Of a stretch of 64,000 nt of DNA, positions 35,868 through 43,463 are shown piece by piece. The translations under genes were made by a program, and so were the position numbers. The notes under the pieces were generated by a model that made no database searches, was not told the origin of the DNA, and was given only the letters and a program-made list of their open reading frames with translations. The DNA comes from CAYSSJ01 sp964433675 (GTDB lineage: Bacteria; Cloacimonadota; Cloacimonadia; Cloacimonadales; TCS61): the NCBI GenBank assembly GCA_964433675.1, contig CAYSSJ010000003.1, positions 62,001 to 126,000 on the forward strand, in the 5' to 3' direction. Position 1 is the stretch's first letter. Each line of letters starts with the position of its first letter.

Positions 35868-36560
35868 ATGAATTATAGATTATTATTGTTCGATCTCGAT
35901 GGCACCTTGTTCGACTATAAAAAAGCGCAGGAACATGCTTTTGGGAACACCTTTACGTCGATAGTAAAAAAAGAGGATGAACTGAAAACATTACATAAAC
36001 TCTATCAGGAGATAAACGATCAGGTGTGGGATGAATTTCAGGCTGATAAATTGACTGCCGACCAGCTCAGAGTAGAACGATTCATCAGATTGTTGGAGCA
36101 GTCTCAGATCGAATTTGATCCGATCAAAGTGAGCAAAACATACACCGATAACCTATCTCGATGCAGTTTTTTGCTGGACGGTGCTTTAGAATTAGTATCC
36201 GAACTTGCCGATAAATTCAAATTAGCTCTGATCACCAACGGTCTCTCTGACGTCCAAAGAAGCAGGATAGCCAATTCGGAACTCGACAAATATTTCAAAC
36301 ATGTCTTTATTTCCGAAGAGATAGGATCTCCCAAGCCAAATCCCGACATATTCGATTATGCTTTGAGCAAAGTGGGGAGTATAGAAAAAAAGGAAACGAT
36401 AGTTATTGGCGATAGTATTAGTTCCGATATCTTAGGTGGGAATAATTTCGGGATCGATACTTGTTGGTTCAATCCGGAGAATCTACCCCAGCCCGCTGAT
36501 GTAATGCCGACTTACACCGCAAAAAGCTATGAAGAGCTGAAAGCTATGCTAAATGTCTGA
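35868..36560 (+). CDS. HAD-family phosphatase, YjjG-like nucleotidase
   Basis: 230 residues. HAD motifs: LLLFDLDGTLFDY (motif I, Asp nucleophile), LITNGLSDVQRSR (motif II), a Lys in EEIGSPKPNPDIF (motif III) and VIGDSISSDILGGNNFGI (motif IV). The motif II/III pattern matches the YjjG group of pyrimidine nucleotidases that clean up non-canonical nucleotides. ATG 35868 has AAGGAGG 8 nt upstream. First of three closely spaced genes. TATAAT at 35784-35789 is a possible -10 without a good -35. Confidence 0.85.
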   Translation: MNYRLLLFDLDGTLFDYKKAQEHAFGNTFTSIVKKEDELKTLHKLYQEINDQVWDEFQADKLTADQLRVERFIRLLEQSQIEFDPIKVSKTYTDNLSRCSFLLDGALELVSELADKFKLALITNGLSDVQRSRIANSELDKYFKHVFISEEIGSPKPNPDIFDYALSKVGSIEKKETIVIGDSISSDILGGNNFGIDTCWFNPENLPQPADVMPTYTAKSYEELKAMLNV

Positions 36561-36572
36561 TATGGGGTTTTC

Positions 36573-37247
36573 ATGTCTGCAATAAAAGCGGTAATATTCG
36601 ATCTTGATGGCACATTGATAGATTCGATGGGGGTTTGGCTTAGTGTCGATAAAGAATTTTTGACCAAGAGGGATATCCCTGTTCCCGAAGACCTTTTTGA
36701 GGATATCGAAGGTGGGAATAGTTTCGTGGAAGTAGCCCAGTATTTCAAGAAAAAATTTCGCTTGAAAGAATCACTGATAGAGATAATGGATGAATGGACA
36801 GAGATGGTGTTTGAACATTATGCTAATAGTGTGAAGATAAAACCATTCGTGCTCGAATTTCTAAAGTTATTAAAAAAAAGCAACATTCGTATCGGTATTG
36901 GCACTAGTAATTCTAAAATGCTGGCTGAGACGGTTTTGAAAGCAAACAAAGTGTATGATTATTTTGACGCTATCGTAGACGGATATAGTGAAGTTAGAGG
37001 TAAACCGTATCCGGATATATTTCTGAAAGTTGCCGGTTTGCTCAGTATCCCAAACGATGAATGTCTAGTAGTGGAAGATGTCTTGGTCGGTGTGCAAGCT
37101 GCCAAGAATGCCGACATGAAAGTTTTTGCTATCAGAGACGAACATAACAAAAAAGAATGGGACAGCATTAGAGATACTGCAGATTTTGCTGCCCAAGATT
37201 TTTATGAATTAAAAAAAGAATTTGATAGGAGGTATATCAAACCATGA
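36573..37247 (+). CDS. HAD-family hydrolase, beta-phosphoglucomutase-like
   Basis: 224 residues. Motif I AVIFDLDGTLIDSMGVW, an alpha-helical cap (about 17-85), motif II IGIGTSNSKML, motif III in RGKPYPDIFLK, motif IV CLVVEDVLVGVQAAKNADM. This is the pattern of the phosphoglycolate phosphatase/beta-phosphoglucomutase subfamily; the substrate cannot be read from sequence. 12 bp after the preceding HAD gene and overlapping the HMA gene by 4 bp. Confidence 0.85.
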   Translation: MSAIKAVIFDLDGTLIDSMGVWLSVDKEFLTKRDIPVPEDLFEDIEGGNSFVEVAQYFKKKFRLKESLIEIMDEWTEMVFEHYANSVKIKPFVLEFLKLLKKSNIRIGIGTSNSKMLAETVLKANKVYDYFDAIVDGYSEVRGKPYPDIFLKVAGLLSIPNDECLVVEDVLVGVQAAKNADMKVFAIRDEHNKKEWDSIRDTADFAAQDFYELKKEFDRRYIKP

Positions 37248-37462
37248 GCCTGTTCAAAAAAAAGAAACCAGATGTTCTTATAGTGGAAGGGATGACCTGT
37301 AATCATTGTGCCATGAATGTGCAAAAAGCAATCAAAAGTGTAGAAGGTGTAAAAAATGCCACAGTAGATCTGAAAACCAAAAAAGCATTCGTTTGGGGAA
37401 ACTATGCGAAAGATAAACTCAAAAAAGCTGTGGAGGATAGTGGCTACAAAGTAGTTGATTAG
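37244..37462 (+). CDS. Heavy-metal-associated (HMA) domain protein, copper-chaperone-like
   Basis: 72 residues: a Lys-rich start, then a single HMA domain with the metal-binding motif GMTCNHC at about 16-22 and the typical SVEGVKNATVDLKTKKAFV and AVEDSGYKV. It likely carries Cu(I) or a similar soft metal in the cytosol. No P-type ATPase or metal regulator is adjacent; the gene overlaps a HAD hydrolase by 4 bp instead. Confidence 0.88.
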   Translation: MSLFKKKKPDVLIVEGMTCNHCAMNVQKAIKSVEGVKNATVDLKTKKAFVWGNYAKDKLKKAVEDSGYKVVD

Positions 37463-37736
37463 TCAAAGTGCTATAGATAATATCAGTCGAAATCGGGGTG
37501 GGACGGTATAAGTTAAAAACAGTTGTTGCCACTCTCCCATAGTTATAGACAAGTATTAATCGTATTGTTAATACTGCAATGTAGTAATTATATAATAAGC
37601 AGACAGAAAAGTTATACTTTTCTATTGACAAGTAAGCTTGCAGATATTAATTTTACTCCCATATCGTGGCAACACGAAAATGTGAGTAGTGGGAAGAAAA
37701 TCCCACAATAAGTTGTTGAAAAAGAGGGGGGAGAAG
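37463..37736. other. 274-bp gap upstream of the GLUG protein gene
   Basis: No gene seen. TTGACA at 37625-37630 with TAATTT 17 bp on is a possible promoter for the downstream secreted protein. GGGGGGAG precedes the ATG at 37737. Confidence 0.4.
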
Positions 37737-39995
37737 ATGAAAACGAGATTATTATTGATAATTGCTATCACTTTATTGTTTGTATTGAACTTAGAAGCAC
37801 AATTTGCCGGCGGTAGCGGTACAGCCGATGATCCTTGGCAGATTTCCACACCTGATCATCTTGATGAGGTGAGAAACTATTTGGGCGATGTAAATAGTGA
37901 TAAGCATTTTATATTGATTAACAATATCGATCTGGATACTCCACCATATAATAGTGGTGAAGGTTGGCTACCTATGGGCGTTGCTACAAATCAATTCACT
38001 GGCAGTTTCGATGGTGATGATTATAGTATTGAGAATTTGTTTATAGATCGAGATGGCAGTTGGTATCAGGGGCTATTCGGTTATGTAAGTACGGTTGCTT
38101 CTATTTCAAATTTGTCTTTAGTTAATGTAGACGTTACCGGTTATAGTAGTGTTGGTGGATTGGTAGGAGAAAACAAAGGCAGTCTTACAAATTGTAGTGT
38201 AGAAGGCGATATTAGCTCTACTTCACAAAATGTCGGCGGAATAGCAGGAAGGAGTGATGGAACGATCGATAGTTGCCATTCAGAAGGTACAGTTACAACC
38301 ATAGATAGCAATAATGCCGGTGGCTTGGTCGGTCGGAATAATAATGTTATCATAAATAGCTCTTCAAACAGTGATGTATTTGGCTATGGTAATAATAGTT
38401 ACGGTGGCTTGGTTGGCTGGAACCAAGGCAATATTGAAAATTCTCATGCTAGCGGCGATGTAGACGGACTAATCTATACCGGTGGTTTGATCGGCAGGAA
38501 TTATGATGGTATTGTTATAAATTGCTATGCTACCGGAGATGTGATCAGTACCGAATATGGAGTCGGTGGTTTAGTGGGAAAAAACGGCGGTTTGCCGGCA
38601 ATGCACGAACCGATAGTAACAAGCTGTTATGCTAGCGGAGATGTAGAAGGACTTGCTGCTGTTGGCGGTTTGGTCGGAGATAACGCAGGGTTTATAGATA
38701 ATTCATATGCTACCGGAAGTGTATGGGGAAGTAATACAGTTTCATTCATAAGTGGTGTTGGTGGTTTAGTCGGAATTATGAGTGGATTTATATCCCAAGA
38801 TGCGGAGCTTGAATTCTCTTATTCTATCGGTCATGTTAGTGGCAATCAGCCGCTCGGGGGATTGGTAGGAGTAGTTAACTACGGTATCGTTACATATAGT
38901 TATTGGGATGTTGAAACTTCAGCACAGGCAACCAGTGCCGCTGGTAATGGATTGACGACTTTCGAGATGCTGCAGGAAGATACTTATTTTATGTGGGATT
39001 TCGTGGATATATGGCAGATAATCGAAGGTGGAAGCTATCCTTATCTGATCAATAATCCGCAAGATCCACCTCCGATGCCACCGGATACACCTTTCATCAT
39101 AGTCTCTCCCGAATCTTTCGATATCACGATAGATCCTAATGAAATCATAGAAGAGATTATGACGATAGAAAACCCGGGCACAGGCGAGCTTACATTTGAT
39201 ATTTATATAGGTGAGATACCGGAGAGAGGTTTGCAGAATCGTGTCCGTACTCGAGAGGAATGGCTCTCTATCTCTCCCACAAGTGGCACATTGAATCCCG
39301 GTGATAGTGTGGAGCTAGATGTACTGTTCGATGCAACCGGACTGGTCCCGGGCGATATTTATGAAACTGATATTTATATTGTCAATAATGCAGCAAGTAC
39401 GATCGAAATTCCTGTCAGTTTGGAAGTAAATCTGCCCGATTTGCCTGCACCGACGAATTTGGAGGTTGATGAATATACCGCAGAATTTACTTGGGATGAA
39501 CCGGAATACGAACCACCATTGGAGTTAAATGGCTATTCGGTGTACTTAGACGAGGGATTAGTCGAATTTGTCGAAGAACTGCATTATATATTTGAAGATT
39601 TGACCCATGGAGAGATTTATGTGGCAGGAGTAGCGGCAGAGTATAATCTGGGTGAATCGGAGATAGCGACTTATGAATTCACCTACACAGGTGTAGATGC
39701 AGATAGTCCGATAATCAATGTCACTAAACTCGGCAGAAACTATCCCAATCCATTCAATCCTGAGACTACAATATCATTTTCTCTGCAGAAAGAAACAGAT
39801 GTGCTCATCGAAATCTTCAATATAAGAGGAGAAAAAGTCCGCAGGTTGGTTGATGGCAGATATCCTCCTGCCGATCATACCGTTAGCTGGAATGGTACAG
39901 ATGATAAGGGAAAGCAAGCGGGAAGCGGTGTGTTTTTCTACCGAATGATCGCAGGTGATATAATCAGCACGAGGAAAATGTTGTTATTGAAATAA
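37737..39995 (+). CDS. Secreted GLUG-repeat protein with FlgD-like C-terminal sorting domain
   Basis: 752 residues, predicted to be exported and surface-associated. Signal peptide 1-21; GGSGTADDPWQISTPDHLD start common to such proteins; nine GLUG-type repeats at about 132-400 (pattern GGLVGxNxGxIxNCYATGDV, e.g. GGLVGWNQGNIENSHASGDV); an abnormal-spindle/hydin-like beta domain (about 455-565); a fibronectin III-like domain (about 568-650); and a C-terminal domain with GRNYPNPFNPETTISF, VLIEIFNIRGEKVRRL and GVFFYRMIAG (about 664-752), the tail seen in candidate type IX cargo. ATG 37737 replaces a longer frame lacking a ribosome site. Possibly an adhesin; function not shown. Confidence 0.85.
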   Translation: MKTRLLLIIAITLLFVLNLEAQFAGGSGTADDPWQISTPDHLDEVRNYLGDVNSDKHFILINNIDLDTPPYNSGEGWLPMGVATNQFTGSFDGDDYSIENLFIDRDGSWYQGLFGYVSTVASISNLSLVNVDVTGYSSVGGLVGENKGSLTNCSVEGDISSTSQNVGGIAGRSDGTIDSCHSEGTVTTIDSNNAGGLVGRNNNVIINSSSNSDVFGYGNNSYGGLVGWNQGNIENSHASGDVDGLIYTGGLIGRNYDGIVINCYATGDVISTEYGVGGLVGKNGGLPAMHEPIVTSCYASGDVEGLAAVGGLVGDNAGFIDNSYATGSVWGSNTVSFISGVGGLVGIMSGFISQDAELEFSYSIGHVSGNQPLGGLVGVVNYGIVTYSYWDVETSAQATSAAGNGLTTFEMLQEDTYFMWDFVDIWQIIEGGSYPYLINNPQDPPPMPPDTPFIIVSPESFDITIDPNEIIEEIMTIENPGTGELTFDIYIGEIPERGLQNRVRTREEWLSISPTSGTLNPGDSVELDVLFDATGLVPGDIYETDIYIVNNAASTIEIPVSLEVNLPDLPAPTNLEVDEYTAEFTWDEPEYEPPLELNGYSVYLDEGLVEFVEELHYIFEDLTHGEIYVAGVAAEYNLGESEIATYEFTYTGVDADSPIINVTKLGRNYPNPFNPETTISFSLQKETDVLIEIFNIRGEKVRRLVDGRYPPADHTVSWNGTDDKGKQAGSGVFFYRMIAGDIISTRKMLLLK

Positions 39996-40009
39996 ATCCG
40001 CATGAACAT

Positions 40010-40044
40010 AAATCCCACAAGCATGAAAACTTGTGGGATTTTTA
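40010..40044 (+). terminator. Rho-independent terminator after the GLUG protein gene
   Basis: AAATCCCACAAG (40010-40021) pairs perfectly with CTTGTGGGATTT (40030-40041) around an 8-nt loop, followed by further T residues. It lies between convergent genes and may also serve folC on the other strand. Confidence 0.9.
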
Positions 40045-40049
40045 TCATA

Positions 40050-41363
40050 TCAATAGTTACTGATTTTTTTCAGAGGGTCATTATCGAATATGTCCGTATT
40101 TGCTTTTAGTACCTCTGAGATAGTATAGAGGGAACCTGAAATTATGATGACATCTGCATCGGATGCATCACTTATCGCTTTCTTGGTAGCTAGTACAACA
40201 TCATGGATGACTTCGTACTCGGTACCGAATTTTTGTACATACCTCTGCTGATCTTCTATCTCTGCAGCTCTGGTAGATTGATTTTTGGAGATGTAGATCT
40301 TCGAGCTGATATAACAAATCGATTTGATTATCTCTTTTAGATTCTTATCTCTGAGTATAGCCATGACAAAGAGTACTTTCTTATGAGGATATATTTGTTT
40401 CAAATTGGCAACTAAGTTTTTTACTCCCTTTTCATTATGTGCACCATCGACCAGAATTAGCGGATTTTGATTGATAATTTGTAGTCTCCCTGGCCAATGC
40501 ACATTATGCAAAGCTGAGCGTATTTGCTTTGCATCGATCTTATGGTTGATCCTTTTCATATAGAGCTTGAAAGCAGTAATAGCCATAGCTGCATTCATAG
40601 CTTGGTGTGAGCCGAGAAGATTCGTCTTCAAACCTTGGAAGGAAAGATCCGGTGAATAATAATCAAAATAAGTGCCATCATGGTTTACACTCACATTATT
40701 TATACGGAAATCATTTTCATAAGAATAGAGAGGGGCATTTTTCTCTCTGGCTATTTTCCGGATAACATCTCGCGCATTTTTATGCATTTTACCGATGATC
40801 ACCGGCACATCTGGTTTGATTATACCAGCTTTTTCATAAGCTATTTTGGATAATGTAGCCCCAAGACTTTTGGTATGGTCATAAGATATATTGGTAATAA
40901 CACTCACCGTAGCATTGAAGGGGTTTGTACCATCCAATCTTCCACCTAAACCAACTTCGAATATCGCTGTGTCGATATTGTGAAGCAGGAAACAATAAAA
41001 AGCTAAAGCCGTGGTGATTTCAAAGAAAGATGCTTCATTTTCTTCGAATGTATGTTCCCATTTTTTATAGATAGAGATCAACTCTTCGAAATCGATAAGT
41101 TTGCCATTCAGTCTGAATCGTTCGCGATAGTCCACTAAGTGAGGAGATGTATTCATCCCTGTTTTCATCTCATGAGCGATACTCATTGCTTCGCACATGG
41201 CGGCTGTAGAACCCTTACCGTTTGTTCCGGCTATGTGAATTCCTCTTAGCTTTGACTGCGGATTGTTCATAGCATCTAAAATTGCGTGCATTCGGTCCAA
41301 TCCTAGTTTTACGTTGCCCGAATGTCTCTGATAAATATAATCTATAAATTCCTGATATTTCAT
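40050..41363 (-). CDS. folC: Folylpolyglutamate synthase / dihydrofolate synthase
   Basis: 437-residue Mur-ligase-family enzyme that adds glutamate to (dihydro)folate. Seen: SKLRGIHIAGTNGKGSTAAM (about 37-56, ATP loop), FEVGLGGRLDGTNPF, ITNISYDHTKSLG, and the C-terminal LILVDGAHNEKGVKNL. Cytosolic. ATG has GGAG 7 nt upstream. Separate from the next leftward gene by a terminator hairpin. Confidence 0.95.
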   Translation of the reverse strand: MKYQEFIDYIYQRHSGNVKLGLDRMHAILDAMNNPQSKLRGIHIAGTNGKGSTAAMCEAMSIAHEMKTGMNTSPHLVDYRERFRLNGKLIDFEELISIYKKWEHTFEENEASFFEITTALAFYCFLLHNIDTAIFEVGLGGRLDGTNPFNATVSVITNISYDHTKSLGATLSKIAYEKAGIIKPDVPVIIGKMHKNARDVIRKIAREKNAPLYSYENDFRINNVSVNHDGTYFDYYSPDLSFQGLKTNLLGSHQAMNAAMAITAFKLYMKRINHKIDAKQIRSALHNVHWPGRLQIINQNPLILVDGAHNEKGVKNLVANLKQIYPHKKVLFVMAILRDKNLKEIIKSICYISSKIYISKNQSTRAAEIEDQQRYVQKFGTEYEVIHDVVLATKKAISDASDADVIIISGSLYTISEVLKANTDIFDNDPLKKISNY

Positions 41364-41385
41364 GATAACTCCAGCTCTTTATATA

Positions 41386-41413
41386 AAGAAACCTCCCATT
41401 TGGAAGGTTTCTT
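41386..41413 (-). terminator. Terminator hairpin between the pseudopilin-like gene and folC
   Basis: On the minus strand AAGAAACCT pairs with AGGTTTCTT (41386-41394 / 41405-41413) around a 10-nt loop and is followed by TATAT. The T-tract is short, so termination may be partial. Confidence 0.65.
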
Positions 41414-41436
41414 CTAAAGTATAAATAGCTTTGATA

Positions 41437-41805
41437 TTACTGAATCAGCGATTCTGGAAGCTTGTGAGAGGGGAACTCATCTTCTAATGGGCAGGATACG
41501 GTTATCTCACCTGTTTCATAATCACCTTGCACAAAATATCTGTCATCGGGACTACCTTCCGGACAGGTAAATAGCGATCTTCTGGTGTATCCTGTTCTAT
41601 AGAGATCTGTCGTGGAACCGATGAAATCTTCCTGTCGTTCATCCATATAACGTTTGATAGCATCATGCAAAATACGCATGTTGCGAATACACTCTTCTTC
41701 ATTTTGTCTGGCATCAATATTGAATATCTGTGGTAGGGTTAGAATAAAAATGATAACTAACAACGCTACCACACTAATCACCTTGTAAATACTAATCTTC
41801 TTCAT
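41437..41805 (-). CDS. Pseudopilin-like membrane-anchored protein
   Basis: 122 residues. One N-terminal helix (about 8-27), then NIDARQNEEECIRNMRILHDAIKRYMDE (quoted as ECIRNMRILHDAIKRYMDE), the helix pattern of type II secretion/pilin GspG-like proteins, and a small beta part with two Cys in FTCPEG...VSCPLE. The prepilin peptidase motif (G-F/M-x-x-x-E) is missing, so it is an uncleaved relative. AGGGAG precedes the ATG. It stands alone with a TTGACG box at 41858-41863. Function unknown. Confidence 0.6.
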   Translation of the reverse strand: MKKISIYKVISVVALLVIIFILTLPQIFNIDARQNEEECIRNMRILHDAIKRYMDERQEDFIGSTTDLYRTGYTRRSLFTCPEGSPDDRYFVQGDYETGEITVSCPLEDEFPSHKLPESLIQ

Positions 41806-41901
41806 TATATCTCCCTGGATATTATTTATTGTCGATTAACATCATCATAGGGATTTTCGTCAAGCATTTTGTTTTAAATTATTTTATAGGTTGGATATTT
41901 C

Positions 41902-41928
41902 TTGACCATTATCAATTCAAAATAGAAT
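41902..41928 (+). promoter_or_regulatory. Possible serA promoter
   Basis: TTGACC (41902-41907) and TAGAAT (41923-41928) with a 15-bp spacer, 28 bp before the serA ATG. Spacer shorter than ideal. Confidence 0.45.
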
Positions 41929-41956
41929 TTGTATATAAAAAAAGTTGGAGGGTATT

Positions 41957-42883
41957 ATGGCTAAGAAAGTATTGGTGGCAACACAGAAACCGTTTGCTCC
42001 AAAAGCAGTAGAAAACATTAAATCTATTGCATCAGGAGCGGGTTATGAAGTAGTGCTTCTGGAGAAGTATGTAGATGAAGCCGATCTGCTTCAGGAAGTA
42101 GCCGATGTGGACGCTCTTATAGTCAGAAGTGACAAAGTTACCCCGGCAGTGATAGCTGCTGCACAGAATCTAAAGGTAATCGTCCGTGGTGGTGCCGGTT
42201 ATGACAACATTGATTTGGATGCTGCTAGCGCCAAAGATATTGTCGTGATGAATACTCCGGGACAAAATTCTAATGCGGTGGCAGAATTAGCCCTCGGGAT
42301 GATGGTCTATATTGCCAGAAATTTGTTCAACGGTAAACCCGGTACCGAACTCAAAGGAAAAACTTTGGGTATCCATGCTTATGGCAATGTGGGAAAAAGA
42401 GTAGCTTACATTGCTAAAGGTTTCGATATGGATGTCTATGCTTATGATCCTTTTGTATCCAAAGAAGCTATGGAAGCAGACGGTGTGAAAGCGGTTGATA
42501 GTGTGGATGCGTTATACTCATCCTGCCAATATGTATCTCTGCATATTCCAGCTAATGAGAAAACAAAACAATCAATCTCATATAAGCTTTTATCCAAGAT
42601 GCCTAAAGGAGCTACTTTGGTAAACACAGCCCGAAAAGAAGTGATAGACGAGGATGGCTTGCTGAAAACTTTCTCCGAAAGAGAAGATTTCCGCTATGTA
42701 TCCGATATCGCTCCGGATAATGCCGAAAAGATAAAAGATACTTATGAGGGCAGATATTTCTTTACTCCGAAGAAAATGGGTGCACAAACAGCAGAAGCTA
42801 ATATCAACGCAGGTATTGCAGCCATAAATCAAATTATCGCTTACTTTGAAAAAGGTGATACTACTTTTCAGGTGAATAAATAA
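41957..42883 (+). CDS. serA: D-3-phosphoglycerate dehydrogenase, short Bacteroidetes-like form
   Basis: 308-residue NAD-dependent dehydrogenase for the first step of serine synthesis. It has only the substrate and nucleotide domains and no C-terminal ACT/regulatory part. Seen: GGAGYDNIDL, GQNSNAVAELALGMM, the Rossmann loop GIHAYGNVGKRVA (about 138-150) and the arginine in LVNTARKEVIDE (Arg226). The usual catalytic His motif (TPHxG) reads FTPKKMGAQTAEA, so Lys272 or Lys273 stands in its place, as in Bacteroides/Entamoeba-type enzymes. ATG 41957 follows GGAGGG at 4 nt; a TTG four codons upstream is not used. Confidence 0.92.
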   Translation: MAKKVLVATQKPFAPKAVENIKSIASGAGYEVVLLEKYVDEADLLQEVADVDALIVRSDKVTPAVIAAAQNLKVIVRGGAGYDNIDLDAASAKDIVVMNTPGQNSNAVAELALGMMVYIARNLFNGKPGTELKGKTLGIHAYGNVGKRVAYIAKGFDMDVYAYDPFVSKEAMEADGVKAVDSVDALYSSCQYVSLHIPANEKTKQSISYKLLSKMPKGATLVNTARKEVIDEDGLLKTFSEREDFRYVSDIAPDNAEKIKDTYEGRYFFTPKKMGAQTAEANINAGIAAINQIIAYFEKGDTTFQVNK

Positions 42884-42892
42884 AAGAAATAG

Positions 42893-42920
42893 TTGACATG
42901 AAAACCGGAGATTTTAAATA
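42893..42920 (+). promoter_or_regulatory. Promoter of tRNA-Asn
   Basis: TTGACA (42893-42898), 16-bp spacer, TAAATA (42915-42920), 22 bp before the first base of the tRNA. Good -35, 5/6 -10. Confidence 0.7.
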
Positions 42921-42942
42921 GGCTTTCATAAATCATATTAGA

Positions 42943-43017
42943 TCCTGAATAGCTCAGCGGTAGAGCGGGTGGCTGTTAACCACTAGGTCGGGGGTTCAAA
43001 TCCCTCTTCAGGAGCCA
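42943..43017 (+). tRNA. tRNA-Asn (anticodon GUU)
   Basis: Cloverleaf complete: acceptor TCCTGAA/TTCAGGA, D stem GCTC/GAGC, anticodon stem GGTGG/CCACT with loop CTGTTAA (anticodon GTT at 42975-42977), T arm GGGGG/CCCTC with TTCAAAT loop, discriminator G, and CCA encoded at 43015-43017. Own promoter and terminator on either side. Confidence 0.98.
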
Positions 43018-43022
43018 TAATT

Positions 43023-43054
43023 AACGGAGGATAAAAATTATCCTCCGTTTTTTA
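43023..43054 (+). terminator. Rho-independent terminator of tRNA-Asn
   Basis: AACGGAGGATAA / TTATCCTCCGTT, a perfect 12-bp stem with a 3-nt loop (AAA), followed by TTTTTTA. Begins 5 bp after the CCA end. Confidence 0.95.
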
Positions 43055-43115
43055 TTGACTTGTTTTTATCGTAAGAGAAAATTACATTAAATAATACAAA
43101 AAGGGGGTGATTTGT

Positions 43116-43430
43116 GTGTTACTTACACCTTGTGGAGCAGTTTGTAAAAAGTGTGAATATTATAACGATAAATGTGCCGGCTGCTTAGAAACAGGAGGTT
43201 CCCCTTTTTGGAGTAGGTATATCGAACAAGAAAAATGTATTTTGTACGATTGCTGCATCAACGAAAGAGGTTATCTGAACTGTGGAAATTGTGAAGAACT
43301 TCCATGTACCAAGATTATCGAACTCAAAGAACCGAATATTACTCAAGAAGAACATATCAAAAGGATAAAACGGCAGGTCAGAAGATTGCGAACTTACAAC
43401 AAGAAAAACAAAAGTCGCAGCTCCAATTGA
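43116..43430 (+). CDS. DUF3795-type cysteine-rich protein
   Basis: 104 residues with about a dozen Cys in the DUF3795 arrangement: LTPCGAVCKKCEYYNDKCAGC, later KCILYDCC and NCGNCEELPC (first string within 20 residues as TPCGAVCKKCEYYNDKCAGC). Family proteins are thought to bind metal or iron-sulfur clusters; function unknown. The basic tail KKNKSRSSN is encoded by the arm of a terminator for the opposite gene. GTG 43116 is chosen since AGGGGGTGA lies just upstream. Confidence 0.75.
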   Translation: MLLTPCGAVCKKCEYYNDKCAGCLETGGSPFWSRYIEQEKCILYDCCINERGYLNCGNCEELPCTKIIELKEPNITQEEHIKRIKRQVRRLRTYNKKNKSRSSN

Positions 43431-43440
43431 ACTGCGACTT
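43402..43440 (-). terminator. htrA terminator overlapping the end of the DUF3795 gene
   Basis: On the minus strand AAGTCGCAG pairs with CTGCGACTT (43412-43420 / 43432-43440) around an 11-nt loop, followed by TTGTTTTTCTTG. There is no T-tract on the + strand. The stem-coding bases are also the last codons of the convergent DUF3795 gene. Confidence 0.85.
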
Positions 43441-43463
43441 CTGGGGTTGTGGGAGGCATGAAA

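Noticed and set aside
43412..43440. Hairpin as terminator of the DUF3795 gene on the + strand
   Set aside because: No T-tract follows on the + strand; the minus strand has one, so it serves htrA.
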